DNA of 53,818 nt from Mesorhizobium plurifarium (GCA_000824785.1 CCNB01000007.1:292193-346010), one strand, 5' to 3'. Positions 1 to 8,798 are shown, counted from the first letter of the stretch. Numbers and translations are program-made. Notes: generated by a model not told the origin, from the letters alone.

Positions 1-351
1 GTCACCGAGAACGGCGACAAGCTCAAGGTGGTCGATCCCTCGGCGCTCATCCAGCGCCATGCCTGCACCGGCTGCGGCGTCCACATGTACGGACCGGTCG
101 AGCGCGACCATCCCTTCAAGGGCCTGTCCTTCATCCATCCCGAGCGCTTCGAGGAGGACGGCTGGTCGCCGCCGGGCTTTGCCGCCTTCGTCTCCTCGAT
201 CATCGAATCCGGCGTCGACCCGAGCCGCATGGACGGTATCCGCGGCCAGCTGAAGTCGATCGGGCTGGAGCCCTATGACTGCCTCAGCCCCGGCCTGATG
301 GACTATATCGCCACCTGGACGGCGAAGAAGTCCGGGGCCTTGGCGGCCTGA
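1..351 (+). CDS. gfa: S-(hydroxymethyl)glutathione synthase, 3' part
   Basis: The reading frame is open from base 1, so the gene starts upstream of the window and only the last 116 residues are visible. They carry the GFA-family zinc-site segment [12 protein letters not shown] and the C-terminal block [12 protein letters not shown] followed by [17 protein letters not shown], which I recognise from glutathione-dependent formaldehyde-activating enzymes. The family enzyme speeds condensation of formaldehyde with glutathione, feeding the class III alcohol dehydrogenase. The partner dehydrogenase would be expected just upstream and is not visible. A palindromic repeat starts directly at the stop codon. 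The family call is firm; the start cannot be judged. Confidence 0.88.
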   Translation, partial: VTENGDKLKVVDPSALIQRHACTGCGVHMYGPVERDHPFKGLSFIHPERFEEDGWSPPGFAAFVSSIIESGVDPSRMDGIRGQLKSIGLEPYDCLSPGLMDYIATWTAKKSGALAA

Positions 352-447
352 GCGTTTCACCGTTTCACGGAAACGGCGAAACGCTCTATCCTTTGACTTT
401 ACGCAATTCCAGACGGAAAGCCGCCCACACTTTTCCTGGAATTGCTC
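350..447 (+). repeat. composite palindromic repeat, copy 1
   Basis: Two dyads stand side by side. The first has arms GAGCGTTTC (350-358) and GAAACGCTC (378-386) with an inner CCGTTTC/GAAACGG pair. The second has arms GCAATTCCAG (403-412) and CTGGAATTGC (436-445). The whole unit recurs in inverted orientation at 35825-35925, and the first dyad recurs in degenerate form at 28198-28223. I remember similar units as common intergenic repeats in Mesorhizobium genomes. The following stretch, 448-784, holds no gene I can support. Confidence 0.85.
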
Positions 448-784
448 AAGCCCGCTTGCCGCGCCGAGGGGCGCGGCTGCGCCGAAAATCCCGGGGATGC
501 GGCCGATGAGGCCGCGTCCCTCTCGGGGTCCTCGAAGCATCTGAATTGCCCTTCGTCCTGGCGCCGCCGTCGATTTTTCCGGCGGCCCGAGAACACCTCC
601 GATTGGGCGAATCGTCCTACAAGAATCCCTTTGGCCGGCATGCCGTCCACGGTCATCGGAACCGCGGGTCGCCTGGCGCCGTAGTTCAAGCGCGTTGGCC
701 AAGCTCGGCCGCTGCTTCGGTTTCAGCGAAGCAAAGGACAGAAAAAGACTTCTTTTTGCGATCCGGCCCGGATGCTCTCTTGCA

Positions 785-881
785 GGCCTAGAACACGCTA
801 GGCCCGCCCGGAGGCGACGCATAACAAGAGAGCGGCTGCCAAAACGCCGCTTGGCATCGGCCGTTGAATGGGGCCGATGCC
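785..881 (+). promoter_or_regulatory. structured 5' leader with three hairpins
   Basis: Three consecutive stems precede the binding-protein gene at 908. P1 is GGCCTAG/CTAGGCC (785-791/798-804) with a 6-nt loop. P2 is GCGGC/GCCGC (832-836/846-850). P3 is GGCATCGGCC/GGCCGATGCC (853-862/872-881), a perfect 10-bp stem with a 9-nt loop, ending 26 nt before the ATG. It does not match a riboswitch consensus I can recall, including guanidine-I and TPP. It may be a cis-regulatory RNA or only a stable leader. Confidence 0.4.
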
Positions 882-907
882 GGCAACAGCCATGGGGAAC
901 CACGATA

Positions 908-1891
908 ATGAAGACATTCCGAAACTGCCTGATGACCGCGGTCGCCGCAGGTCTGTTGGGTCTGGGGCTTGCCGCTCCCGCCAATGCCGGCGCTATCCGC
1001 CTCGGCATGACCACCTGGGTAGGCTACGGGCCGCTGTTTCTGGCCCGTGACCTCGGCTACTTCAAGGAAGCCGGCGTCGATGTCGACCTGAAGATCATTG
1101 AAGAATCAGCACTCTACATGGCGGCTGTCGCCGGTGGCGACCTCGACGGCGCTGCCTCCACCGTCGACGAGCTGATGAAGTATCGCTCGGACGAGCTCTG
1201 CTTCAAATATGTGGTGGCGCTCGACGACAGCCATGGCGGCGACGGCGTCGTCACGCAGCCCGACGTCAAGTCGCTCAAGGACCTGAAGGGCCAGCAAGTG
1301 GCCTTGAACGAGGGCTCCATTTCCGAATTCTGGTTCAACGTGCTCCTGAAAAAGGAAGGCATGACCGAGGACGATGTCACCATCACCAACATGACCGCCG
1401 ATGATGCGGCGACCGCCTTCATCGCCGGCCAGGTTCCCGCCGCAGTGACCTGGGAGCCGCATCTCACCGAAGTCCGCAAGGGCGGCAAGGGCAAGGTGCT
1501 GATCGATTCCACGACCACGCCCGGCCTGATCGTCGATGTGATCGCGCTCGAATGCGACCTGATCGAGAAGCATCCCGAGGACGTGAAGGCCCTCATCAAG
1601 GGCTATTACAAGGCGGTCGACTACATCAAGACCAACCCAGACAAGGCCTATGAGATCATGGCCAAGGGCATTGGCGGCTATCTCGAGAAGCCCGAGGATT
1701 TCGCTGCCGGCGCCAAGGGCGTGCGCTACTACGACCGCGCCCGCAACCTGGAATTCTTCGGCACGCCGGAGAAGAGCGAGGCGGCCGACCTGGTGAACTT
1801 CGCGCAGGACATCTGGGGCAAGGCCGGCAAGCTCAAGATGACGATCGACTCGAAAACCATCCTCGACACCGATTTCATCAAGGAACAGTGA
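908..1891 (+). CDS. ABC transporter substrate-binding protein (nitrate/sulfonate/taurine type)
   Basis: This 327-residue secreted protein has an N-terminal signal peptide (about residues 1-27, hydrophobic core then PANA). It continues with the SsuA/TauA/NMT1-like fold signature LGMTTWVGYGPLFLARDLGYF and later VAGGDLDGAASTVDE. It should capture a small organic anion or amine in the periplasm and deliver it to the permease at 1981 and ATPase at 2772. The frame stays open upstream to 695, but the ATG at 908 is the one directly followed by a signal peptide, with a weak GGGGAA in front. A GC hairpin after the stop may lower expression of the membrane genes. The substrate cannot be read from sequence. 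Confidence 0.88.
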   Translation: MKTFRNCLMTAVAAGLLGLGLAAPANAGAIRLGMTTWVGYGPLFLARDLGYFKEAGVDVDLKIIEESALYMAAVAGGDLDGAASTVDELMKYRSDELCFKYVVALDDSHGGDGVVTQPDVKSLKDLKGQQVALNEGSISEFWFNVLLKKEGMTEDDVTITNMTADDAATAFIAGQVPAAVTWEPHLTEVRKGGKGKVLIDSTTTPGLIVDVIALECDLIEKHPEDVKALIKGYYKAVDYIKTNPDKAYEIMAKGIGGYLEKPEDFAAGAKGVRYYDRARNLEFFGTPEKSEAADLVNFAQDIWGKAGKLKMTIDSKTILDTDFIKEQ

Positions 1892-1911
1892 GCTTTCGGG
1901 ATCACCAGGGT

Positions 1912-1940
1912 CGGCCCGTCCGGGCCGCTCCCGTTTTCTC
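1912..1940 (+). terminator. attenuator-like hairpin between binding protein and permease
   Basis: CGGCCC (1912-1917) and GGGCCG (1922-1927) form a 6-bp GC stem with a GTCC loop, followed by a short T-rich stretch (CCCGTTTTCTC). It lies in the 89-bp gap inside the operon, so it is more likely a partial terminator than an operon end. Confidence 0.4.
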
Positions 1941-1980
1941 AAAGCCAGGTTTTCGCGTTTAGATCTACGGAGGCCATCTT

Positions 1981-2784
1981 ATGGCACAGAGGCGGACGGC
2001 GTGGACACGCCTGACGACCCCATTCGCCACCATTCCCGCCAGCACGGCAACAACGCTCGCGCTGGCGATGTGGGTGGTTGTGATCGGCGGCTGGGCGTTG
2101 CTGTCCTATGGCCGCGTCGTGCCGAACATGTTCCTGCCGACGCCCGGAACCGTGCTCGAGACGACCTATCGCATGTCGCTCGACGGCAGCCTTTTCTACC
2201 ACACTTTGACCAGCGCCAAGGTGGTGATCCTGGGCTTCATCGTTTCCTCGCTGATCGCGGTGCCGCTGGGACTTTGGATGGGGACCTACCGGGCGGTGCA
2301 GGCGCCGCTGGAGCCGTTGGTCAACTTCATCCGCTATCTGCCGGTGACCTCCTTCGTGCCGCTGTTCATCCTTTGGATCGGCATCGGCATCGAGCAGCGC
2401 ATCGCGGTCATCTTCTTCGGCACCTTCTTCCAGCAACTCGTGATGATCTCCGATTGCGCGCGCAGCGTCTCCAGGGATCTGGTCAATGCCTCCTACACGC
2501 TCGGCACCAAGCGCAGCGAAGCGGTGTGGCACGTCATCTTCCCGGCAGCGCTTCCGGCGATCCTCGACACGCTTCGCGTCACCATGGGCTGGGCCTGGAC
2601 CTATCTGGTCGTGGCCGAGCTCGTCGCGGCGTCGAGCGGCCTCGGCTACATCAGCCTGAAGGCGATGCGCGGCTTCCAGGTCGACGTGATCTTCATGGCG
2701 ATCGCCGCGATCGGTCTTCTCGGCCTGATCACCGACACGGCATTCCGCGTTCTCCGGGCAAGGGTCGCGCCATGGGCACCTTGA
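1981..2784 (+). CDS. ABC transporter permease (SsuC/TauC type)
   Basis: This 267-residue inner-membrane protein has about six hydrophobic segments and the BPD_transp_1 coupling region, visible near residues 160-200 as ARSVSRDLVNASYTLG followed by the EAVWHVIFPAALPAI helix. It forms the channel of the importer with the neighbouring binding protein and ATPase. The start is set by a good ribosome site, ACGGAGG, about 8 nt before the ATG. The last 13 bp overlap the ATPase gene, which suggests translational coupling. Confidence 0.9.
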   Translation: MAQRRTAWTRLTTPFATIPASTATTLALAMWVVVIGGWALLSYGRVVPNMFLPTPGTVLETTYRMSLDGSLFYHTLTSAKVVILGFIVSSLIAVPLGLWMGTYRAVQAPLEPLVNFIRYLPVTSFVPLFILWIGIGIEQRIAVIFFGTFFQQLVMISDCARSVSRDLVNASYTLGTKRSEAVWHVIFPAALPAILDTLRVTMGWAWTYLVVAELVAASSGLGYISLKAMRGFQVDVIFMAIAAIGLLGLITDTAFRVLRARVAPWAP

Positions 2785-3665
2785 TCTTGAACGCATCCTC
2801 GCAAACCGCAGCCGGATCAAGGGTAGTGATGACCGAAACCGTCAAGGCGAACAATTTGGACGGCATGGCCTCCGCCAATATCGATGCGCGCGCCGCCGGC
2901 ACCACGATGGCCATCGAGGACGTGACATTGCGCTACGGCGACGCCAACGGCGTGCTGGCGCTGGACGATGTGTCGCTGAAGGTGGCCAGGAATGAATTCT
3001 GCGTCATCGTCGGTCCTTCGGGATGCGGCAAATCCAGCTTGCTGTACCTTGCGGCCGGCCTCAATGACGCGACCTCGGGCAGCATCAAGGTCGATGGCAG
3101 GGAAGTGATCGAACCGGGTCCGGACAGGGGCATGGTGTTCCAGGGCTACACCTTGTTTCCCTGGCTCACGGTGCGCGCCAACATCGAATATGGGCCTAAG
3201 CGCAAGGGGCTGCCCGCGGAGCAGCGCAAGCAGATCGTCGACCAGTATCTCAACGAGGTCGGCCTCGCGCCTTTTGCGGACCACTATCCAGCGCAGCTTT
3301 CCGGCGGCATGAAGCAGCGCGTGGCGATCGCGCGCGCCCTTGCCAACGACCCGGCCGTGCTGTTGATGGACGAACCCTTCGGCGCGCTCGACAGCCAGAC
3401 GCGCGGCACCATGCAGAAGCTGCTGTTGCGCGTCTGGGAGCGGCAGCAGAAGACGGTGCTCTTCGTCACCCACGACATCGACGAGGCGCTGGTGCTGGGC
3501 GACCGCGTCCTGGTGATGACGGCGAGGCCCGGCAAGATCAAGGCCGAGATCAAGGTCGACATACCCCGGCCGCGCTCGATGGACGTGATCCTTGAGCCCG
3601 ACTTCATCGCGCTCAAGCGCCGTATCCTCGGCCTTCTGCACGACGAGATCGACGAGGATCACTAA
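2772..3665 (+). CDS. ABC transporter ATP-binding protein (SsuB/TauB type)
   Basis: This protein has about 297 residues. Walker A is GPSGCGKSS, the Q-loop region is MVFQGYTLFPWLTV, the signature is LSGGMKQRVAIARAL, and Walker B is VLLMDEPFGALD with the switch His in FVTHDIDEAL. It energises the importer with the two preceding genes. I chose the ATG at 2772, which overlaps the permease stop. An in-frame ATG at 2829 is possible and would remove a 19-residue leader that lies ahead of the usual family start. Confidence 0.9.
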   Translation: MGTLILNASSQTAAGSRVVMTETVKANNLDGMASANIDARAAGTTMAIEDVTLRYGDANGVLALDDVSLKVARNEFCVIVGPSGCGKSSLLYLAAGLNDATSGSIKVDGREVIEPGPDRGMVFQGYTLFPWLTVRANIEYGPKRKGLPAEQRKQIVDQYLNEVGLAPFADHYPAQLSGGMKQRVAIARALANDPAVLLMDEPFGALDSQTRGTMQKLLLRVWERQQKTVLFVTHDIDEALVLGDRVLVMTARPGKIKAEIKVDIPRPRSMDVILEPDFIALKRRILGLLHDEIDEDH

Positions 3666-3781
3666 ACTAATCTCTCGACATAGGGTTTCTGAAAAGGTTG
3701 CAGGCTTGTCGGCAAGATTTTCGTCGTTCATTTCCGAGTAATCAGCGCAGACGCTGGGGATTGGCCGAAGCCTCTCACCTT

Positions 3782-3958
3782 CGTCATCCACGGGCGGAGC
3801 GACGCGAAGCGGCGCGCAGACCCGAGGATCCATTCCGTGACCTTGGCCAAGGAACGCAGCGGAGCAGAATTCTGGACCGCGGCAGCGCTCGGAAGTCACG
3901 GAATGGATTCTAGGGTCTGCGCGCGTCGCTTCGCTCCTTGCTCCGCCCTAGAATGACG
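3782..3958. repeat. compact inverted-repeat element (gene-less relative of the GIY-YIG element)
   Basis: A left arm beginning CGTCATCC (3782) and running through GGATCCATTCCGTGACC (to 3842) is matched by a reverse-complementary right arm (3893-3958) ending GAATGACG. The centre is about 50 bp with no ORF. The same arms flank the nuclease gene at 53475. The interior also aligns: GCAGAAT on the left side and CAGCGCTCGGAAGT on the right correspond to GCAGAAT and CAGCGCTCGCAAGT there. The 352-bp gap between genes (3666-4017) contains nothing else I can support. Confidence 0.8.
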
Positions 3959-4017
3959 ACCTTGGGAGGCTTCCGCCAGTTCCGGATGTTTGCAATGATC
4001 ACCGAAACGGTGATGAC

Positions 4018-4416
4018 CTATTTGCCGCCACTACGCCCCGAGCCGAGGATCATCTCGGAAGCCTTCTGGCCGATCATCATGCTTGGCGCGTTCGTGTTGC
4101 CCCCGATCAATTTCGGCATGACCGACGCATCCGCGACCCTGAGCCGCTCCACGCCGCCGAGCGCCTTGCCGCGATTGACCGGAATGCGGCGATTGTTGAG
4201 CTCAGGCTGCGGCACGCCGACGAAGCAATAGTCGTAGTTCGGGTTGCCGTAGAGCGAGAGGATGCCCGCCGGCACCTTGACCCGCAGGCTGTTGTCGCTG
4301 CCGCCGGCCTCGACCAGGCACACTCTGACCGACGGATCGGCGCTCAGCCGATTGGCGACCACGCAGCCGGCCGAGCCGGCACCGACAACGATATAGTCAA
4401 ATTCAGCCGCTTCCAT
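4018..4416 (-). pseudogene. GMC oxidoreductase with large internal in-frame deletion
   Basis: The 132-codon frame starts like a normal GMC (choline/glucose dehydrogenase family) protein. It has the FAD motif [18 protein letters not shown], then VEAGG, then [10 protein letters not shown] at about residue 88. It then jumps straight to the C-terminal block [18 protein letters not shown] followed by [18 protein letters not shown]. In intact relatives these are separated by roughly 400 residues holding the substrate domain and catalytic His. The join falls at a GGCGGCGT-like repeat, so slippage or recombination is plausible. It lies 19 bp downstream of the amidohydrolase gene on the same strand. 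It cannot be an active oxidase. Confidence 0.85.
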
Positions 4417-4435
4417 CCAACCCCCAAGACGCGGC

Positions 4436-6094
4436 TCAAGCCGCGGGTTCTTCCCAGACCGGTTTGCCGCCGACGATCGTCTTCAGCACCTTGATATCGG
4501 CGATCTTGTCCGGCTCGACCCGCAGCGGATCATCGGAAAGCACGATGAAGTCGGCGAGCTTCCCCGCCGCCAAACTGCCCTCGTCGTTCTCCCGGTGGCC
4601 GGCAAAGGCAGCCCCCAGCGTATAGGCATGGAGCGCCTGCGCGACGGTGATCCGCTGCTGCGGGACCCATCCGGTTTCCGGCTGGTGATCCCGGCTTTGT
4701 CGCAGCACCGCATTGCGAATACCGATGAGCGGATTGAGATCGACGATGGGCCAATCGGTTCCAAACGCGACGGCGCCGCCGGCTTCCAGGATGGAGCGAA
4801 CGGGAAAGGCGCGCGGCAGGGATGCGGAGCCGACGCGCGCCTCCCAAAGCCCTTCCATCCCGAGCCACTGGTCGCGCGGATAGATCATGGCGGGCTGGAA
4901 GCTCGCTATCGCTCCTGTCTCGGCAAAGCGCTCGATGTCTCGCGGGGTGGGTATTTCGCAGTGTTCCACCCGCGGCCGACGCTGCCGCGAGCGTTCGCCA
5001 TCCGCGGCGTAGGCATCGAGCGCCATTTCGATGGCCCCCGTTCCGATCGCGTGCGTCCAGACCTGAAAGCCTTCCTGCTGCGCGCGGCTAACGGCCGCGT
5101 TGTAGGCGGCTGCCTTCCACAGGCATGTTCCGGTTTCGCCCGGTTTGTCGGCATAGCCCTGGGGCATGAAGCCCGTATGGGATTCCAGCACGCCGTCCAG
5201 GAAGAATTTGATGACGCGCCCGTCGAGAAAGTCCGGGTCGAGGTCATCCCTCCACCCAGATACGCGCGCGATCACCTCGTCGAGGTTCGAATCCGGATTT
5301 ACAATGCTCGAAAGCGTGAAGCGCAGGCTGAGCTCGCCATTCGTGAATATTTCAGCCAGCAAGGGGACCGCTTCGTCATCCATTCCGGCGCTTTGAACCC
5401 GTGACAATCCGAGGCGGTTGGCTTCCTTGATGGCGTGGAGCAGCGCTGATCGCATGTCCGATGTCGAGGGCTGAGGGACCAGTTCTTCGAGCCGGGACCA
5501 CGCTTTCTCCTTCAGCCATCCGGTCGGCTCGCCGCTCGCATCCCTGACGATCTCGCCGCCTTCGGGGTCGGGCGTATCCCGGATGATGCCGGCAAGTTCC
5601 AGCGCCTTGCTGTTCAACCAGGCGGCGTGCGCCATGCCCGAGCGGAAGAAAACGGGGCGATCGGCGACGACTTGGTCGAGAAGCGATTTGTGGAATCCGC
5701 CTTCGGGGAGGTCAGGGTAGCCGTAGCTGAACTCGCTGCCCACGATCCATGCGCGGTCGGGATGAGCCTGCGCATAGGCCTTCAACCGGTCGAGGACTTC
5801 GCCGAACGTCTTTGCTTCCCGCAACCGCACCTCATCGAGGTATTTGCTTCCCCAGGCGAAATGCAGGTGGGAGTCGATGAAGGCCGGCATAGCGAACCGG
5901 CCTTGGAGATCGACGATTTCGGCGTCTTTGGATGTTTGCAGTCTGACGGAGGACCAAGAGCCGACAGCAGCAATGCGCTCGCCGCGAACCAGCATCGCCT
6001 CGGCAACGGGATTCGCTGGATCGACCGTATAGAGCGCGCCGTTCGTGTAAAGGGTCTCTCGCGCCATTTGACTTTCAGCGGCCATCGCTCTCAT
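4436..6094 (-). CDS. amidohydrolase family protein (YtcJ-like)
   Basis: This 552-residue metal-dependent hydrolase has the YtcJ/imidazolonepropionase-like architecture. The N-terminal beta segment is [11 protein letters not shown], the metal motif is [11 protein letters not shown], later histidines occur in WTHAIG and VEHCE, and the aspartate is in FGTDWPI. The C-terminal beta segment is [14 protein letters not shown]. The family hydrolyses amide or cyclic amide bonds; the substrate is unknown. Starts at 6094, 6085 and 6067 are all possible and none has a strong ribosome site, so the N-terminus is uncertain by up to 9 residues. It is transcribed away from the flavoprotein operon across a promoter region carrying two TTAGG dyads. 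The GMC remnant follows it. Confidence 0.88.
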   Translation of the reverse strand: MRAMAAESQMARETLYTNGALYTVDPANPVAEAMLVRGERIAAVGSWSSVRLQTSKDAEIVDLQGRFAMPAFIDSHLHFAWGSKYLDEVRLREAKTFGEVLDRLKAYAQAHPDRAWIVGSEFSYGYPDLPEGGFHKSLLDQVVADRPVFFRSGMAHAAWLNSKALELAGIIRDTPDPEGGEIVRDASGEPTGWLKEKAWSRLEELVPQPSTSDMRSALLHAIKEANRLGLSRVQSAGMDDEAVPLLAEIFTNGELSLRFTLSSIVNPDSNLDEVIARVSGWRDDLDPDFLDGRVIKFFLDGVLESHTGFMPQGYADKPGETGTCLWKAAAYNAAVSRAQQEGFQVWTHAIGTGAIEMALDAYAADGERSRQRRPRVEHCEIPTPRDIERFAETGAIASFQPAMIYPRDQWLGMEGLWEARVGSASLPRAFPVRSILEAGGAVAFGTDWPIVDLNPLIGIRNAVLRQSRDHQPETGWVPQQRITVAQALHAYTLGAAFAGHRENDEGSLAAGKLADFIVLSDDPLRVEPDKIADIKVLKTIVGGKPVWEEPAA

Positions 6095-6158
6095 GCGGGT
6101 GATGAAGGCAAGGAACCACCGAATCCGAGGCGGAAGAATAACTTTTTCCGGTACCCGT

Positions 6159-6268
6159 GCTTAGGGTTTGCCTAAGCCTGATCGATGTTCGGAGGCGGTA
6201 CCGTCGACCTTGTCGTGGGAATCCGCAACCGCGCCGCGATCCCGTCTCAGCGTTTAGGGATAAGCTAA
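6159..6268. promoter_or_regulatory. two TTAGG-N5-6-CTAA dyads in a divergent promoter region
   Basis: Site 1 is TTAGGGTTTGCCTAA (6161-6175), extended to arms GCTTAGG/CCTAAGC (6159-6177). Site 2 is TTAGGGATAAGCTAA (6254-6268). Both contain a T-N11-A LysR-type box. A third, better copy lies at 12537-12555 in the other divergent promoter of this block. The most likely reader is the LysR protein encoded at 10340 in the plus-strand operon; that is inference. Confidence 0.55.
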
Positions 6269-6371
6269 GCACTGACACATGAAATCATAATTTTCGCTCC
6301 GCCAGCCCGTCACTAAAAGCAAACCGGACCTCCATCGCAGCGGCGAAAGCCCCATCGGAAGAGACGTGGAT

Positions 6372-7646
6372 ATGTCGGTTGAGAAGATAGACACGCTCGT
6401 CGTCGGCGGCGGCCAGGCCGGGGTGGCCATGAGCGAGCATCTGAGCAAATGCGGGGTGCCTCATCTCGTGCTCGAGCGCGGCCGGATCGCCGAGCGCTGG
6501 CGCTCGCAGCGGTGGGACTCCCTGGTCGCCAACGGCCCGGCCTGGCATGACCGTTTCCCAGGCATGGAGTTTCCCGTGACGGGTCCCGACGGCTTTCCGC
6601 CCAAGGAGGAAGTCGCCGACTATTTCGTCGCCTACGCCAAGCAGATCAATGCGCCGATCCGCTGCGGCGTCGAGGTCAAGCTCGTGCAGAGGAATGTCGG
6701 CCGTCCGGGATTCCGCGTCGAGACGTCGGATGGCGTGATCGAGGCCAACAGCGTGGTGGCCGCGACCGGACCTTTCCAGGTTCCCGTCATCCCGCCTCTC
6801 GTTCCCGCCGATGCCGGCATCCTGCAAATCCATTCCAGCGCCTACCGCAATCCCGCGCAACTGCCTAAGGGCGCCGTGCTGGTGGTCGGCGCGGGATCCT
6901 CGGGCGTGCAGATTGCCGACGAGCTGCAGCGCTCAGGCAGGCGCGTCTATCTCTCGGTCGGCCCGCATGACCGGCCGCCGCGCTCTTATCGCGGACGCGA
7001 CTTTTGCTGGTGGCTGGGCGTGCTCGGCAAATGGGACCTCGAGACCCCGGGGCCCGGCACGGAACATGTCACGATCGCGGTCAGCGGCGCACGCGGCGGC
7101 GAGACGATCGACTTCCGCCGCCTGGCCGCGCAGGGACTTACGCTCGTCGGCATGACAAAGGCGTACCAGGACGGCGTGATGAGTTTCGCGCCCGATCTTG
7201 CGAAGAACATCGCCCGCGGCGACGCCAATCTGATGTCGCTGTTGGACGAAGCCGACGCCTATGTCGTCCGCAACGGTCTCGACCTCCCGGAAGAGCCCGC
7301 CCTGCGCAAAATTGGCCCGGACCCGGACTGCGTGATCAATCCGATCAGTGAGCTCGATCTCGCCGAGGCCGGGATAACAGCGATCATCTGGGCGACGGGT
7401 TTCGCCGTCGATTACAGCTGGCTGAAGGTCGACGCTTTCGACGACAAGGGCCGGCCAAGGCACCAGCGCGGCGTCTCGGTCGAGCCGGGGATCTATTTCC
7501 TTGGGCTGCCCTGGCAGTCGCGCAGGGGGTCGAGCTTCATCTGGGGTGTCTGGCACGATGCCAAGCATGTGGCCGACCGCATTTCGACGCAGCGCAAATA
7601 TCTCGCCTACCACGCCGCCGCGACGCGCGAGCCCGTGGACGCCTGA
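6372..7646 (+). CDS. NAD(P)-binding flavin monooxygenase (CzcO/FMO-like)
   Basis: This protein of about 424 residues has an N-terminal FAD motif (TLVVGGGQAGVAMSEHL), a second dinucleotide motif near residue 170 (VLVVGAGSSGVQIADEL), and the late ATGF segment (IIWATGFAVDYSWL). The layout fits single-component flavin monooxygenases that oxygenate amines, ketones or thioethers. I prefer the ATG at 6372 over the GTG at 6366 because GGAAGAG lies 8 nt before it. It heads an operon with a Rid protein, a DUF1028 protein, an aldehyde dehydrogenase and a LysR regulator. A role in oxidising an N-containing compound to an aldehyde is plausible but not shown. Confidence 0.85.
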   Translation: MSVEKIDTLVVGGGQAGVAMSEHLSKCGVPHLVLERGRIAERWRSQRWDSLVANGPAWHDRFPGMEFPVTGPDGFPPKEEVADYFVAYAKQINAPIRCGVEVKLVQRNVGRPGFRVETSDGVIEANSVVAATGPFQVPVIPPLVPADAGILQIHSSAYRNPAQLPKGAVLVVGAGSSGVQIADELQRSGRRVYLSVGPHDRPPRSYRGRDFCWWLGVLGKWDLETPGPGTEHVTIAVSGARGGETIDFRRLAAQGLTLVGMTKAYQDGVMSFAPDLAKNIARGDANLMSLLDEADAYVVRNGLDLPEEPALRKIGPDPDCVINPISELDLAEAGITAIIWATGFAVDYSWLKVDAFDDKGRPRHQRGVSVEPGIYFLGLPWQSRRGSSFIWGVWHDAKHVADRISTQRKYLAYHAAATREPVDA

Positions 7647-7679
7647 CTAGAGCGGCGAGCCCGACCCATGGAGACCAAT

Positions 7680-8096
7680 ATGGCGCATACGAGAATTCGC
7701 AAATTCAACACCAAGGACACCTATCCCGAGCAGAAGCTCGACAACGATCTGTGCCACGCGGTCGTGACGCGCGGCGGCCGGACCGTCTATCTGCGCGGAC
7801 AGTGCCCGCAGGATCTCGACACGGCGAAGAACATCGACAGCCATGATCCGGTAGAGCAGACCCATAAGGTCATGCAAAACATCAGGCAGCTCGTCGAAGA
7901 GTGCGGCGGCACGATGGAGCATCTGGTGAAGGTGGTGGTCTACATCACCGACGTGCGCCATCGCGAAGCCGTCTACCGGACGATGGGCGAGTATATCAAA
8001 GGCGTTCACCCGGTTTCGACCGGCCTGGTCGTGTCGGCCCTGGCGCGGCCGGATTGGCTGGTCGAGATCGACGGCACCGCCGTCATTCCGGACTAA
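7680..8096 (+). CDS. Rid family protein lacking the deaminase arginine
   Basis: This protein has about 138 residues with the YjgF/YER057c/UK114 fold. Family blocks are VYLRGQCPQDL, HKVMQNIRQLVEECGGTMEHLVKVVVYITD and the C-terminal LARPDWLVEIDGTAVI. Aligned with archetypal RidA, the catalytic Arg that precedes SCVEV is replaced by Ser (HPVSTGLVV). It may therefore belong to the Rid branches not expected to hydrolyse imines. I chose the ATG at 7680 because GGAG sits 6 nt ahead; an ATG at 7668 is less well placed. It lies 33 bp after the monooxygenase gene and 6 bp before the DUF1028 gene, so it is in the same operon. Confidence 0.88.
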   Translation: MAHTRIRKFNTKDTYPEQKLDNDLCHAVVTRGGRTVYLRGQCPQDLDTAKNIDSHDPVEQTHKVMQNIRQLVEECGGTMEHLVKVVVYITDVRHREAVYRTMGEYIKGVHPVSTGLVVSALARPDWLVEIDGTAVIPD

Positions 8097-8102
8097 CGCG
8101 CC

Positions 8103-8777
8103 ATGACCTTTTCCATCGTCGCGCGCTGCAGGCGCACTGGCATGTTCGGCGTGGCGGTGTCCTCGTCGTCTCCCGCGGTCGCGGCGCGTTGCGCCTATGC
8201 GCAAGCGGGCGTTGGCGCCGTCGCCAGCCAGAACGTCACCGACCCGACGCTCGGGGCCCGGGCGCTGGAACTGATGGCGCGCGGTGCCTCGGCCGCCGAG
8301 GCGGTCGCCATCATCAAGCGCACGGCCACCTTCAGTGAATACCGTCAGGTGCTGGCGGTCGACACCGCCGGCGGCAGCGCAATCCATTCGGGACCGAAAG
8401 CCCTCGGCATCTGGGCCGAGGCGCGCGGTGAAGACGTCGCCTGCGGCGGCAACCTGCTCGCAAATGACGGCATCCCGCAGGCCATGGTCGACGCGTTCCT
8501 CGTTTCGGAAGGGCACCTTGGCGACCGGTTGATCGCCACGATGCGCGCCGCGCTCAAAGCCGGCGGCGAGGCAGGGCCTGTCCGCTCGGCCGGCATGAAG
8601 CTGGTGCGCGATGTGTCCTGGCCTGTCGCTGACCTGCGTTGCGACTGGACCGAGGACTGCCCGATCGAGCAGCTGGCAACGCTGTGGGAGATCTACAAGC
8701 CCCAGCTCGACGCCTATGTCACCCGCGCCCTCAACCCGTCCGATGCGCCGAGCTACGGCGTTCCCGGTGACGAGTAG
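8103..8777 (+). CDS. DUF1028 domain-containing protein (Ntn-hydrolase-like)
   Basis: This 224-residue protein begins TFSIVARCRRTGMFGVAVSS and continues with AYAQAGVGAVASQNVTDP and IHSGPKALGIWAEA, then GGNLLANDGIPQAMVDAF, which are the DUF1028 landmarks. The family is placed in the Ntn-hydrolase superfamily and is often found next to Rid proteins, as here, but its reaction is not established. The gene starts 6 bp after the Rid gene with no clear ribosome site, suggesting coupled translation. The aldehyde dehydrogenase follows after 21 bp. Confidence 0.85.
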   Translation: MTFSIVARCRRTGMFGVAVSSSSPAVAARCAYAQAGVGAVASQNVTDPTLGARALELMARGASAAEAVAIIKRTATFSEYRQVLAVDTAGGSAIHSGPKALGIWAEARGEDVACGGNLLANDGIPQAMVDAFLVSEGHLGDRLIATMRAALKAGGEAGPVRSAGMKLVRDVSWPVADLRCDWTEDCPIEQLATLWEIYKPQLDAYVTRALNPSDAPSYGVPGDE

Positions 8778-8798
8778 TAACGGCGTTCTGGAGCCAGC

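Noticed and set aside
448..784. Short open frames on both strands between gfa and the importer
   Set aside because: None has a plausible ribosome site plus family signature. The longest plus frame only extends the binding-protein gene upstream of its signal peptide.
740..900. Guanidine-I, guanidine-II or TPP riboswitch before the importer
   Set aside because: The hairpins lack the ACGR loops of guanidine-II, the conserved GGGAUAAAAGCCC-like core of guanidine-I and the CUGAGA element of TPP riboswitches.
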